A program made the position numbers and the translations under genes. A stretch of 64,000 bases of DNA from Flavobacteriales bacterium (GTDB lineage: Bacteria; Bacteroidota; Bacteroidia; CAIKAF01). The DNA is taken from assembly GCA_025451235.1 (NCBI GenBank), contig JANWKT010000008.1, positions 248,001 to 312,000 on the forward strand. Reading direction: 5' to 3'. This document shows, one piece after another, positions 43,689 through 53,130 of the stretch. The first letter of the stretch is position 1. Each line of letters opens with the position of its first letter. The notes beneath the pieces were generated by a model that was given only the letters and a program-made list of their open reading frames with translations, did not search any database and was not told where the DNA came from.

Positions 43689-44918
43689 CTACTTTTTAAT
43701 GATCAATTTTTTGATGATGGTACCTGACGGTAGATTTACGTGAAGAAAATAAATCCCATTTTTTTGATTCGATAGATCAATAATTGGTTGATAGTTGAAA
43801 GAATGATAGATATTCATGCCCAAGGTATTATAGATAGAAATAGATTGCACCTCGCTTTTGCTTTCTTCAAGGAGCAGGCTGAACACTCCGTTTGTTGGGT
43901 TGGGATAAATATTTACCGCATTTAAAGTTCCTCCGCAATTTTCCAGAGAAATAAGAGAATAGTACTTAAAGTTGCCATCAAAATCGGTTTGTTTGAGGCG
44001 GTAATAAGAATCATTATCGTGGGGATTAATATCAGTAAAAGAATAGTTCACCAATATATTTGAAATGCCCATACCATCAACAATACCTGCTACTTCCCAA
44101 TTTATTGCATCTGAACAATGTTCTATTGAAAAATAGTCGTTATTGGTTTCGGAAGAGGTACTCCACTTTAAATCCACATTTTGATTATTACAGCTGGCAT
44201 TAAATGAAATTAATTCTATTGGTAAAGGTGGATTGCTTGAACAAATGTTGTTCACATCGTTATTGTGCAAATCAATGGCTCCTTGGCGTGAAAGCACCCT
44301 GCCAAAAACTGAGGAGGCTTCTAACAAGCTAATCGCACCGTTGTTGATCACTGTACCTTGAAAAACTGAATTGTCACCTAAAATGAAAGCTCCATTAATT
44401 TGCCAATATACGTTGCACGAAACGGCTGAATCAACCAAAACTATATTTGAAAATGTACTTGTGGAAAATGCTCCATCTATTTTGAAAATAAATATAGCAT
44501 TTGGACTACCTTGGCCGTCCAATATTAAATTTCCGGTTAATGTAGAAGCAGCTCCCAAACAGTAAACTTTTGGACCGAGTATCTGGCCTCCTCCTAAGCT
44601 CACTGCAATAGCAGTATCGCAAGGGACCCCTACTAAAAAACTATATGCAACATCCACATCGATGGCTGTTTGTGTAGAGGTAGGATCTGCTATATGTGAT
44701 GATCCGGTAAATGCACCGGGTGGAAATCCTGTGAATGCTCCTACATCAGTTCCCACATCACCCATAATAGATGATGCCCCAAGATTGTCAAAAGCTCCAA
44801 CTGAAGTAAATACTGCAAAATCGGAACTCATACCTAGGTTGGGTGCTTGGGCGAATCCCATCTGGGGAATGAAAAAAAGGATACCCCATGTTACTAAAGG
44901 AAATAGGTTGCTTTTCAT
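43689..44918 (-). CDS. DUF3494 ice-binding-like protein with T9SS type A sorting domain
   Basis: A 409-residue secreted protein. After a signal peptide (about 1-23) residues 25-220 match the ice-binding DUF3494 family: LGMSSDFAVFTSVGAFDNLG, IMGDVGTDVGAFTGFPPGAF, LTGNLILDGQGSPNAIFIF, NVYWQINGAFILGDNSVF and VFGRVLSRQGAIDL, an order typical of the discontinuous beta-solenoid. A fibronectin-like linker domain (about 228-325) and a type A sorting domain (about 335-409: YPNPTNGVFSLLL, QKNGIYFLHV, KKLIIKK) follow. DUF3494 proteins adsorb to ice, although some members have other roles. Upstream lies a strong GGGTATA/TATACCC dyad. Confidence 0.88.
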   Translation of the reverse strand: MKSNLFPLVTWGILFFIPQMGFAQAPNLGMSSDFAVFTSVGAFDNLGASSIMGDVGTDVGAFTGFPPGAFTGSSHIADPTSTQTAIDVDVAYSFLVGVPCDTAIAVSLGGGQILGPKVYCLGAASTLTGNLILDGQGSPNAIFIFKIDGAFSTSTFSNIVLVDSAVSCNVYWQINGAFILGDNSVFQGTVINNGAISLLEASSVFGRVLSRQGAIDLHNNDVNNICSSNPPLPIELISFNASCNNQNVDLKWSTSSETNNDYFSIEHCSDAINWEVAGIVDGMGISNILVNYSFTDINPHDNDSYYRLKQTDFDGNFKYYSLISLENCGGTLNAVNIYPNPTNGVFSLLLEESKSEVQSISIYNTLGMNIYHSFNYQPIIDLSNQKNGIYFLHVNLPSGTIIKKLIIKK

Positions 44919-45017
44919 GTTAGCTAAATTTATCGGTGAAAAAACTCACCTCACAAAGTTGATTCTTTGTATACCTTTTACTATTACATAACTGTGTAAA
45001 AGAGTTGTGGAATTCAC

Positions 45018-45042
45018 GGGGGTATAACTCAAGTATACCCGT
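45018..45042. promoter_or_regulatory. GGGTATA dyad upstream of the ice-binding-like gene
   Basis: GGGTATA and TATACCC form a perfect inverted repeat around ACTCAAG (core about 45020-45040). It lies 100 bases before the ice-binding-like gene and 45 bases past the end of the phosphorelay operon. NarL/LuxR-family regulators typically bind short inverted TACC-type repeats, so it is a plausible operator. Confidence 0.45.
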
Positions 45043-45084
45043 AGGTTACACTTCATTGGGAGATAGCCAACCCCAAAAACTACC

Positions 45085-45471
45085 TTATTTCAAATAGAAT
45101 TTACCTCCACCCGAAACGGTATCCAAGGCTCTTTCCAGGTCTTTCTGGCCTGAACTTTTTAATACATAACCTTCGGCCCCTAACTTTTTACATGTTTCCA
45201 GGTTATGCATATCGTCTGACATGGTATGCATGATCACTTTAATGGAAGGGAGTTCTTTTTTTACCCTTCGGGTAAGATCTATACCATTGGCACTGTTTAA
45301 ATGGATGTCCATTAAAATAATGTCAACAGGATTGGATCCTATGTATGCAAAAAGTCCATCCTCATTGTCGAAGTCGGCCACTATTTCGTAATTCTTATTT
45401 TTTTTGAAAATGGCTTTGAGTCCATCCCGGATGATCTGATGGTCATCAACAATAATTATTTTTTTTTTCAT
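45085..45471 (-). CDS. Receiver-only response regulator, phosphorelay operon gene 6
   Basis: A 128-residue NarL-type receiver without an output domain: IVDDHQIIRDG (D9, D10), phospho-site D55 in LMDIHLNSANG, MHTMS, and the Lys in YVLKSSG. Its start overlaps the end of the large hybrid kinase by four bases (ATGA), so it is translationally coupled to it and is its likely phosphate partner. Clearly paralogous to the receivers at 40340 and 51555. It is the last gene of a six-gene minus-strand operon. Confidence 0.9.
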   Translation of the reverse strand: MKKKIIIVDDHQIIRDGLKAIFKKNKNYEIVADFDNEDGLFAYIGSNPVDIILMDIHLNSANGIDLTRRVKKELPSIKVIMHTMSDDMHNLETCKKLGAEGYVLKSSGQKDLERALDTVSGGGKFYLK

Positions 45472-48400
45472 TGGGGCTCATGGTTTGACACTTTGGGCAG
45501 TGTAAAATAGAAAATAGCTCCTTTATTTACTTCGGATTCGGCATATATTTTTCCACTATGCCTTCTTAATATCCTCTCAACAATGGCCAAACCGGCTCCC
45601 ATTCCCTTGAACTGGTCGCCATGGTGCAACCTGGAAAAGGGTTTGAACAACTTGTTAGTGAGTTTGCTATTGAAACCTACCCCATTGTCTTTAACATATA
45701 TAATATAGTTAACGGGATCTTCTGTATATCCCACTTCAACCACAGGCTTCTTATTTTTGGAGGAATATTTGATAGCATTCGACAATAAGTTATTGAAAAC
45801 GATTGTGATCAGTTTCCTGTCGGCGGTTACTTTGGGCATTTTCTTTAGGTTTAATACAGCATTTGGCGAACGTTCGTATTCTTTTTGTGTTTCAAATAGA
45901 TTTGCCACCAGCCCATTCAGATCCACCTGTTCTATGCTTAGGGGAGTCTTGGTCATTTTGGAGAATTCAAGCAATGATTTGATCAGCTCATTCATCTCCA
46001 GGGTACATTTCTCTATCTGGTTAATATAAGTGATCAGTTCGGAATTCTTCAACTCTTCGGCCAATAATCCACGATAAATATCTATGGCTCTTACGGGTGT
46101 TCTTAAATCATGTGATACTGAATAATTGAATGCTTCCAGCTCGCTGTTGAGTTCGTTCAAGGTATGGGTCCTGATCTCCACCAGTTTTTCCAGGTTATCT
46201 TTATAGATCCTTAGTTCTTCTTCTGTTTTCTTTTTGGCCAATGCAGTGGCTGCCTGTTGCGAAGATCGAATGATGGATTCCAACTCTGCAGTACTTAACA
46301 CTTCGGCTGAAGTGAAAATAATGATCCCCAGGATGATATCGTTGGCAGTAATGGGTAAAATACCAAAGGTTCTGATCTTGGGAATATCCGGTATCCAGGG
46401 AAATGGATCGACCAGATCAGTATTTTTTGAGGAACCTGTGATGAGTTTTTTTATTTCGTTCTCATCGGTGGTGATGATCATTTGTTTTTTTTCAATCACC
46501 TGCATAAACAATGATTCACTCGGAAAAATATCGTTGATAGAATATACCGGAGACCCTTTTTGCTTTTTGAACTTGGGATCATCGGAGCCTTCTCCCAATA
46601 ATTCCAAGCTTTTTTTCTCATCATCGATAAAATATAATTGGCTGGACTTGATATTGGAAGAACTGATCAAACCATCCACAATGATCTGGGAAATTTCCGC
46701 AAGACTTTTACCCTGGATAACAGCACTGCTTATTTTTTGGTTGTTCTTTATTTCGTTGTAGGAGATCCTTAATTTTTTTTCGGCAGCCCTTCGGTCTGAA
46801 ATGTCCGAAACGATCGACATAATACCAGTAAATTCATCTTTTTCATTATATACCGGAGAAGCACTGAAATTAACATATAAATATTCCCTGTTCTTTTTCA
46901 CCATTTTGATCTCATAGCTTTCGGAAACCCCTTTTTTCCGATCCTTTATTTTAGCCTTTACTAAGCTTCTATCTTCTTTGTCCACCAATAACTGATAGCC
47001 ATTTTTACCGATGAGTTCATCCACCGAGTACCCCAGCATTTTTGCAAACTGGGCGTTGACCAGTTTTATGGTTCCATCTTCGGCGGAGACCAACAAACCT
47101 TCATGCATTTTTCCAAACAACGACCTATACCTGTTTTCACTTCTTCTGATCTCCAGCTCAGCATGTTTTTGTAAACTAATATCCCGTCCTACGGATTGAT
47201 ATTGGACCACCTGACCTTTTTCATCGAAAAAAGCCCGGTCAACCCATTCATGCCAAAAGCTACCTTTTTTTCCTTTACTTGCCTGATGGGAATCCACCTG
47301 CACTGGATTTTCTGGTGTCAGGGATTTTATTTTATTTTTAAATCTCTTGAGTTCCTTTTCAGGTACCAATGAGTAATAGTTCGTTTTATATAATTCCTCC
47401 AAGGTAATACCACTAAAATCAACATAACTTTGATTGGCAAAAATGATCTCTCCGGAGGGTTTCCAACGGACTATATATTCTGTTTGATCCTGGATGACTG
47501 ATTTAAATTTCTCTTCGCTTTCTTTTATTTTTTTTTGAGCTACGATCAGATCTGTAATATTTTTCATGATAATGATCAGACCTTGCAGTTTCCCTTCCTG
47601 AACAAGAGGAGTGGCTGTACAATCATAATAATTATTTGCAAACCTGCCTTCCATGATATATGAGGAGGTGATCTTCTGTTTGAGGCTTTTTTGAAGCTGC
47701 TTTCGTACCTGGGCCAGGTGAGAAGGGGAAACCAGGGTTTCGTATTTTTGTCCAATCAGCTGTTCCATCGTGATCCCCTTTCCAGTAAAGTGATCAGGGA
47801 ACTTATTCACAAAATTAATGGTATTATCCGTTGATAGGGTAAGTATAAAATCTCCTGAATTTTGTACGAGGGAATCCCATTTTACCTGACTGTCTTTTAA
47901 TTTTTCCTCGGCCTGCTTTCTGGCGATAAAGGCGCCGATCTGGGATCCTACAAAAGAAAGCAGTTCTTTGTCTTTATCCCTAAACGCATATTCATCTTTA
48001 TAGGATAAAACCGCAATAGCTCCCACCACTTCCTGCTCAACTGCAATGGGTACTCCCATCCAGCATACGGTATCTTTATAATGTGCATGTATCCGGTTTT
48101 TCTTTTGAAAGCCGATGATGTGATCACCGGTAAGTAATAAACTCTTTCCGGTTCTAATGATGTATTCAGAAAGACCATTTCCTTTTTTTCTTGAAAAGGG
48201 TACTTGTTTGTCGGGCTTATTCTTGATATAATGAAAAATAAAAGTGACCTCATCTGTAGGTCTGTCATAGGTGCTTACATAAAAATTTTCTGTTGAAAAA
48301 ACCTTGTTTAACTCCAGGCGAATTTTTTTTAGGAAACTCGAAATGGAAGTATTTTCGTTGAGTTCCTTCGAAATATTATTGATCACCTCCTCTTTTAGTG

Positions 48401-49148
48401 ATGCCTCTTTTCTGGAGGTGATGTCAGTAGAAATAATCAATACAGAGTTAATTTTATCGGAAGTTTCTTCTGCCGCCATTCGAATGGTGTACCATGCCGG
48501 TACCCTGTTTTTTCCGTAGCCCAGCATTTCAAATTCCTGCGAAATTCCCTTAAATGCCTGGGATAAATGCAGCTTGTATATTTTTTTGTTTGCATCTGGA
48601 ATAAAATCCAATACAGAATGTCCGATAACTTCCTCCATGCTAAAGCCATCCAGGACCCGGTTGGAATAAGTAATGATCCCATTCCTGTCGACCGTATTCA
48701 TGAGATCAGGAGAGTTGGAATTGATGGAGTTGAGCTTTTCCTCGCTGATCCTTAATTTATTGTTGGCCTGTTTTTCGGCTTTTTTATAATTACCTTCATT
48801 AATGGCCCTGTTCAGGGCTAATGGAAGTTTTTGAATGTTATCCTTCAGTACATAATCTGTAGCTCCCTGCCTAAGTATTTCCACGGCCCTTTCTTCCCCT
48901 AATGCACCCGAAATAATGATAAAGGGAAATTCAGGATCCAAGGATCTTACATAGTCCAGGATATCGGTACCCAGTGCTCCCGACAAGTTATAATCCGAAA
49001 TGACTGCAGCAAAGCGATCCGGGTTAAAAGCTTTTTTAAAGTTGGCAAAATTCCTTACATGAACCAACTGAATATCCTTCAGATCTCTTAACGCAAGTTT
49101 AGCCAACTCCGCATCCGAATCATTGTCATCTATAAGAATTACTTTCAT
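45468..49148 (-). CDS. Large hybrid sensor histidine kinase (REC-PAS-GAF-PAS3-GAF-HisKA-HATPase)
   Basis: A 1226-residue soluble kinase. Order: receiver (1-120, phospho-site D52 in ISDYNLSG), PAS (about 135-245), GAF (255-410), PAS (420-535), PAS (540-660), PAS (670-790), GAF (800-970), HisKA with H1013 in VSHDLRTPVRA, and a HATPase domain (1110-1226; N-box NNLLSNAIKYSS, G1 KDNGVGFN, G2 GMGAGLAIVERI). No membrane segment is present, so it senses internal signals or those relayed to its N-terminal receiver by another kinase. The HDLRTP histidine-box resembles bacteriophytochrome-type kinases. It couples to the receiver gene downstream. Confidence 0.93.
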   Translation of the reverse strand: MKVILIDDNDSDAELAKLALRDLKDIQLVHVRNFANFKKAFNPDRFAAVISDYNLSGALGTDILDYVRSLDPEFPFIIISGALGEERAVEILRQGATDYVLKDNIQKLPLALNRAINEGNYKKAEKQANNKLRISEEKLNSINSNSPDLMNTVDRNGIITYSNRVLDGFSMEEVIGHSVLDFIPDANKKIYKLHLSQAFKGISQEFEMLGYGKNRVPAWYTIRMAAEETSDKINSVLIISTDITSRKEASLKEEVINNISKELNENTSISSFLKKIRLELNKVFSTENFYVSTYDRPTDEVTFIFHYIKNKPDKQVPFSRKKGNGLSEYIIRTGKSLLLTGDHIIGFQKKNRIHAHYKDTVCWMGVPIAVEQEVVGAIAVLSYKDEYAFRDKDKELLSFVGSQIGAFIARKQAEEKLKDSQVKWDSLVQNSGDFILTLSTDNTINFVNKFPDHFTGKGITMEQLIGQKYETLVSPSHLAQVRKQLQKSLKQKITSSYIMEGRFANNYYDCTATPLVQEGKLQGLIIIMKNITDLIVAQKKIKESEEKFKSVIQDQTEYIVRWKPSGEIIFANQSYVDFSGITLEELYKTNYYSLVPEKELKRFKNKIKSLTPENPVQVDSHQASKGKKGSFWHEWVDRAFFDEKGQVVQYQSVGRDISLQKHAELEIRRSENRYRSLFGKMHEGLLVSAEDGTIKLVNAQFAKMLGYSVDELIGKNGYQLLVDKEDRSLVKAKIKDRKKGVSESYEIKMVKKNREYLYVNFSASPVYNEKDEFTGIMSIVSDISDRRAAEKKLRISYNEIKNNQKISSAVIQGKSLAEISQIIVDGLISSSNIKSSQLYFIDDEKKSLELLGEGSDDPKFKKQKGSPVYSINDIFPSESLFMQVIEKKQMIITTDENEIKKLITGSSKNTDLVDPFPWIPDIPKIRTFGILPITANDIILGIIIFTSAEVLSTAELESIIRSSQQAATALAKKKTEEELRIYKDNLEKLVEIRTHTLNELNSELEAFNYSVSHDLRTPVRAIDIYRGLLAEELKNSELITYINQIEKCTLEMNELIKSLLEFSKMTKTPLSIEQVDLNGLVANLFETQKEYERSPNAVLNLKKMPKVTADRKLITIVFNNLLSNAIKYSSKNKKPVVEVGYTEDPVNYIIYVKDNGVGFNSKLTNKLFKPFSRLHHGDQFKGMGAGLAIVERILRRHSGKIYAESEVNKGAIFYFTLPKVSNHEPQ

Positions 49149-49175
49149 CCGTTTTTTCTTCCGTTAGGTGGTTGA

Positions 49176-49628
49176 TCAATAGGGTCGTTGGTTAAGTAAC
49201 ACCCAAAACAGTCCCATTGATTTAATGGCTTCCACGAACCCATTGAACTCAACAGGTTTCACCATATAAGCGTTCACATTTAAATGATAGGCATTCAAAA
49301 TATCCTGCTCCTCTTTCGAAGTGGTAAGGATAACGATCGGAATAAATTTAACCCTTTCATCAGCCCTCACTTTTTGCAGCACTTCAATGCCATCCACTTT
49401 GGGCATTTTTAGGTCCAATAAGATCATTTTAGGTTTGTCTTCAATGTTTCGGTCTTTATAGCGACCCTCGGCGAAAATAAACTCCAGGGCCTCTTCTCCG
49501 TCTCTTACCCATTCGACCTTGTTCACCAGGTTGTATTTTTTTAAAGCCATTAGCGCCAATTCGGCATCCTCGGTTCTATCTTCAACCAGTAATATGTCGA
49601 CAACATGTTTTGAAAATTCTGTGCTCAT
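49176..49628 (-). CDS. Rcp1-like receiver-only response regulator, phosphorelay operon gene 4
   Basis: A 150-residue CheY-fold receiver of the Rcp1 (phytochrome response regulator) type: VDILLVEDRTEDAELALMAL, WVRDGEEALEFIF, the phospho-site Asp in MILLDLKMPKVDG, and VILTTSKEEQDI. Rcp1-like proteins take phosphate from kinases with an HDLxAP/HDLRTP histidine box, which both neighbouring kinases have. The ATG at 49628 (MSTEFSKHVVDILLVED) is chosen because the longer frame overlaps the upstream kinase gene and adds an atypical N terminus. Confidence 0.92.
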   Translation of the reverse strand: MSTEFSKHVVDILLVEDRTEDAELALMALKKYNLVNKVEWVRDGEEALEFIFAEGRYKDRNIEDKPKMILLDLKMPKVDGIEVLQKVRADERVKFIPIVILTTSKEEQDILNAYHLNVNAYMVKPVEFNGFVEAIKSMGLFWVLLNQRPY

Positions 49629-49645
49629 AGTTTCTATTTTTTTGG

Positions 49646-51517
49646 TTAGATGGGTAACGCGAAAGTAAATTTTGATCCCTGGCCTAATTTGCTGGATGCT
49701 TTTATCCATCCATTGTGTTTTTGAATGATCCTGTTGACTATTGCAAGACCTACTCCGGTACCCTCGAATTCTTCATTCGAATGCAAGCGTTGAAAAACCT
49801 TAAAAAGTTTGTCGGAATATTTGGGGTCAAAACCTACCCCGTTATCGTTGACACTATAGACGATATGTTTTTTTTCCTTCTTCCAGGTAATATGGATACG
49901 AATAGTTTCTTGTTTGGATGAGTACTTTAGTGCATTCGAGATCAGGTTTTGCCAAACTTGTTTCAACATTATACTGTCTGCTGAAATATCAGGAAGGTCT
50001 CCCAGATCGAACAGTACCTTTTTACCCGGATAATGAATAAGCAACTCATTGAATACTTCCTGAGCCAATGCTCTCATATTGGTTAAACTCATTTTTAACT
50101 CTGTTCTGCTCACTTTTGAGAAACCCAGGATATCATCAATTAACCCACCCATCCTATTGGCATTGTCTTCAATAAAATGAAGCCACCGGTCGGCATCCTC
50201 ATCAAATTTTCCGTCATATTGTTCCAACAGTGCTCTAGAAAATCCCTGAAGGGATCTCAAGGGCGCTTTCAGGTCATGGGAAACAGAATAACTAAAAGCT
50301 TCCAATTCCCTGTTGGCATCTGCCAGCCTTATATTCATTTGTATGATCTCTTCTTCGGCTTCCTTTTTTTGGGTGATGTCTTCCGAAATTCCCAGCAAAT
50401 AAAGAGGATCCCCCTGTTGGTCATTTATGATGATTTTTTTGGTGTGCAACCAGCGGTCACCATACACAGTGCTTATTTTTTCTTCTGGAATATCAATGAT
50501 CTCGTTATTGTTAAGAACCTCCCTGTCTTTTTGAATAAAGAATTCGGCTTGTTCCTTTGGAAAAAAATCATGGTCATTTTTACCAATAAGATTTTTTCTT
50601 GGGAAACCTAATAATTTTTCACCTGCAGCATTCATTCTTAAGAACCTTAGCTCGTTGGCATCTTTCACAAATAACATATTGGGAATATTCTCGATAATGG
50701 CATCTAGGAAATGGTTCGTTTCATGAAGTTCGATTTCTGCTTTTTTTCTTTCGGTAACATTTACGGCGAAAACAGTTACCCCAATCACTTCGTTCATATC
50801 ATTGATCACCGGATTATACCGTGTTTCAAAGAAGTAACGTTCTACTTCTCCATATTCTTCAGTAGTTGTATGCCATTCACCGGAGAGTGCTCTATCAATA
50901 TTTAATTTGGCTTTTTTCCTGTCTTCTTCATTCGTTATGCCCTCCAGTAAACTCATCTGGGGTTCCAGCTTTACTCCATATACTCGCTGGGTAGCTTGTT
51001 GATGGGCAGCATTAAAATTGAGGTATCGATATTCTTTATCAACGGAAAAGACCAGTGTATCCTTCAAGCTTTCAATGCATGACTGTAGCAAAAGCTCGGT
51101 GGATTTTATTTTATTTAGGTTATGTTGACGTTGGGTAACGTCTTCTACACAATGGATGATGTATCTTACCTCTTTCTTATCATTGAGTACCGGGCTATTT
51201 CGAGGACTCCAAAATCTTTCCTCAAAACTTCCATCGGGTCGCCTGATATCATACTTCTGCACAGCCATGGTATGGGCTGTTTTGTTTTTCAATACTGAAT
51301 TCAGTGAAAAAAGAAGGTTAGAAACTCCATCTGCAGAAGGATCATCCGGATTGTCAGGGAAAACATCAAACAATCCACGACCCACAATCTCTTCTCTTTT
51401 GGTCATGGTAGCATTTGCATAGGCATCACTCACGGCAACTATAGTAAAATCAGGCAATAGAATGAGATATAACCCAGGGGCAGATTCAAATAAAACCTGA
51501 AAGTCAATATTCCTCAT
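49646..51517 (-). CDS. PAS-domain sensor histidine kinase, phosphorelay operon gene 3
   Basis: A 623-residue soluble kinase with three PAS domains (about 7-128, 140-256, 265-385), HisKA with H415 in VSHDLKAPLRS, and HATPase (about 510-620; NLISNALKYSS, VNDNGVGFD, GTGVGLAIVNRI). It has no membrane helix. Similar kinases with HDLKAP box pair with Rcp1-type receivers, and the gene for one follows after 17 bases. PAS ligands are unknown; redox or small-molecule sensing is possible. Confidence 0.92.
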   Translation of the reverse strand: MRNIDFQVLFESAPGLYLILLPDFTIVAVSDAYANATMTKREEIVGRGLFDVFPDNPDDPSADGVSNLLFSLNSVLKNKTAHTMAVQKYDIRRPDGSFEERFWSPRNSPVLNDKKEVRYIIHCVEDVTQRQHNLNKIKSTELLLQSCIESLKDTLVFSVDKEYRYLNFNAAHQQATQRVYGVKLEPQMSLLEGITNEEDRKKAKLNIDRALSGEWHTTTEEYGEVERYFFETRYNPVINDMNEVIGVTVFAVNVTERKKAEIELHETNHFLDAIIENIPNMLFVKDANELRFLRMNAAGEKLLGFPRKNLIGKNDHDFFPKEQAEFFIQKDREVLNNNEIIDIPEEKISTVYGDRWLHTKKIIINDQQGDPLYLLGISEDITQKKEAEEEIIQMNIRLADANRELEAFSYSVSHDLKAPLRSLQGFSRALLEQYDGKFDEDADRWLHFIEDNANRMGGLIDDILGFSKVSRTELKMSLTNMRALAQEVFNELLIHYPGKKVLFDLGDLPDISADSIMLKQVWQNLISNALKYSSKQETIRIHITWKKEKKHIVYSVNDNGVGFDPKYSDKLFKVFQRLHSNEEFEGTGVGLAIVNRIIQKHNGWIKASSKLGQGSKFTFALPI

Positions 51518-51554
51518 GAATATTTCTTGAATTAGGGGTTAGTTATGCCTAATA

Positions 51555-51944
51555 TCAGTTAAACTGGTAATGTTTTTCTCCAGCAGATACCTTATTCAAG
51601 GCATCCTCTAGTTTTTTCTGGCCTCCACTTTTTAAAACATATCCTTCAGCTCCTATTTTCCTGGCCTCTTCAATATTGTACATATTATCCGACATGGTAT
51701 GCATGATCACTTTTACCTCTGGATATTCCATTTTAGATCTTCTCGTCAATTCCAAGCCATTGGCGCTGTTCAAATGCAGGTCCATCAGGATCAGGTCAGG
51801 TGTATTGGTCTTTAAAAAGTTAAACAGATCTTCCTCATTATCAAAATCAGCGATCACTTCATAATGCTTATTTGTTTTAAAGATAGCGTTCAATCCATCC
51901 CGAATGATTTGATGGTCATCGATTACAATGATTTTTTTTTTCAT
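51555..51944 (-). CDS. Receiver-only response regulator, phosphorelay operon gene 2
   Basis: A 129-residue NarL-type receiver without HTH: VIDDHQIIRDG, phospho-site D55 in LMDLHLNSANG, MHTMS and YVLKSGG. Of the three paralogues this one is closest to that at 45085. It lies 24 bases after the LuxR-type regulator and 37 before the PAS kinase, so all are co-transcribed. It may compete with or feed phosphate to the full-length regulator upstream. Confidence 0.9.
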   Translation of the reverse strand: MKKKIIVIDDHQIIRDGLNAIFKTNKHYEVIADFDNEEDLFNFLKTNTPDLILMDLHLNSANGLELTRRSKMEYPEVKVIMHTMSDNMYNIEEARKIGAEGYVLKSGGQKKLEDALNKVSAGEKHYQFN

Positions 51945-51968
51945 TATATTATAGGATCATATACTATG

Positions 51969-52691
51969 TTAAGCATTATATAGATTATTCTTGATAGCAT
52001 ATACTACCATTTCCGCAGCGGATTTTACTTCCATTTTTTTCATAATGTTATAGCGATGCTTTTCAACGGTTCTGGTGCTTAAACAAAGCTTATCCGCAAT
52101 TTCACTGTTGTTCTTTCCATCACATACCATTCGTATGATTTGAACTTCCCTTAATGAAAAGCCTCCCAGCTCAACGCCGGCAATATTGCTTTTTTCCTTG
52201 GCAGAGATCTTGTTGATCACTTGGAAAGCTGCTTCAGGACTATAATATTCATTGCCGTTCAAAACAGTATCAACCGCCTCTTTCAGGTCATTCTTGGTGG
52301 CATTCTTCAGCAAATAGCCTGAAGCACCTGCAGATAGCATCCTTAAAATGATATTCGGGTCTTCATTCATGGTGAGAGCTACTACTAAAATGTCGGGATA
52401 GTTATCCTTGATCCACTCGGTCAATTCAATTCCATCCTCTCCCTTTAGCTTTACGTCCATGAGTACCACTTGGGTTTCTCCGCCATCTTTGAGAAATCTT
52501 TTCATATCCTTGCCAGATCCAACGGCTGCTGCCAGCTCGAAGTTTTCGATCTGCGAGATAATGATTCCCATTCCATCGCGGAACATTTCATGATCTTCTA
52601 CGATCATGATCTTTACTCTCCCATTTCTTTGGAAGATCTTTGGACTCTTTTTCATCATATTAAATCGGTTTTCAGTTAAAGTTGTTATCAT
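51969..52691 (-). CDS. LuxR/NarL-family response regulator, first gene of the phosphorelay operon
   Basis: A 240-residue DNA-binding regulator. Receiver at about 26-145 (MIVEDHEMFRDGM, phospho-site D79 in LMDVKLKGEDG, ALTM, YLLKNATK) and a LuxR-type HTH at about 172-235 (FSLREVQIIRMVCDG, SEIADKLCLSTRTVEKHRYNIMKKM). It is the only DNA-binding output in the six-gene operon. Met12 or Met13 (MMKKSPK, 52658/52655) are alternative starts. The long upstream region carries candidate operators, suggesting self-regulation or control by the regulator at 53167. Confidence 0.92.
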   Translation of the reverse strand: MITTLTENRFNMMKKSPKIFQRNGRVKIMIVEDHEMFRDGMGIIISQIENFELAAAVGSGKDMKRFLKDGGETQVVLMDVKLKGEDGIELTEWIKDNYPDILVVALTMNEDPNIILRMLSAGASGYLLKNATKNDLKEAVDTVLNGNEYYSPEAAFQVINKISAKEKSNIAGVELGGFSLREVQIIRMVCDGKNNSEIADKLCLSTRTVEKHRYNIMKKMEVKSAAEMVVYAIKNNLYNA

Positions 52692-52748
52692 TATTTCTAG
52701 GCTTTAATTTGTTATAGTTGTAAGTTATTTTGTTTTAATTCTATACGT

Positions 52749-52756
52749 CAAATTTA
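52749..52756 (-). promoter_or_regulatory. Predicted -7 box of the phosphorelay operon
   Basis: Minus-strand TAAATTTG matches TAnnTTTG, giving a leader of roughly 50 bases to the start at 52691. The element at 52794-52815 begins 37 bases upstream of it, a good activator distance. Confidence 0.5.
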
Positions 52757-52928
52757 AGCCAACTACTGCGAAAAGTGTAAAATCTGCATTTAAGGGGAAC
52801 TACTGTATATACTCCTATAATCTTTTACAAATCAATACCTTATAAACAAGAATAGTTATTAGATCATTGTATTTGATCATTCCAATACCATGCTTCACCT
52901 ATCAAATTACGTATATTCCGCCCGGGAG

Positions 52929-52967
52929 GTTCGGTATTTACGTAGTGAAGCGGGTATTAATACATTC
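52929..52967 (-). promoter_or_regulatory. Tandem candidate operator upstream of the phosphorelay operon
   Basis: On the minus strand ATGTATTAATACCCGC is followed by ACTACGTAAATACCGAACC; the two TACC cores are exactly 20 bases apart, two helical turns. The second copy matches the one at 56656 at 18 of 19 positions. Confidence 0.5.
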
Positions 52968-53086
52968 GTAGCCAGTAAAATACTTGGTATATGTTTGTAT
53001 CGTGAACATAAAAATACACATAATAAATATCTTTACAAGGCCTTCCTATCATAGAAGAATCGTCTAAAAATCTATAATACTCCCGA

Positions 53087-53130
53087 GCCGGGAAAAAAAT
53101 TGGGCCTTTTGATATTTTATTTTTCCCGGC
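53087..53130 (-). terminator. Hairpin after the second two-component operon
   Basis: An 11-bp perfect stem GCCGGGAAAAA/TTTTTCCCGGC lies 37 bases past the stop at 53167. The T run is inside the stem rather than after it, so termination strength is uncertain. Confidence 0.5.
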
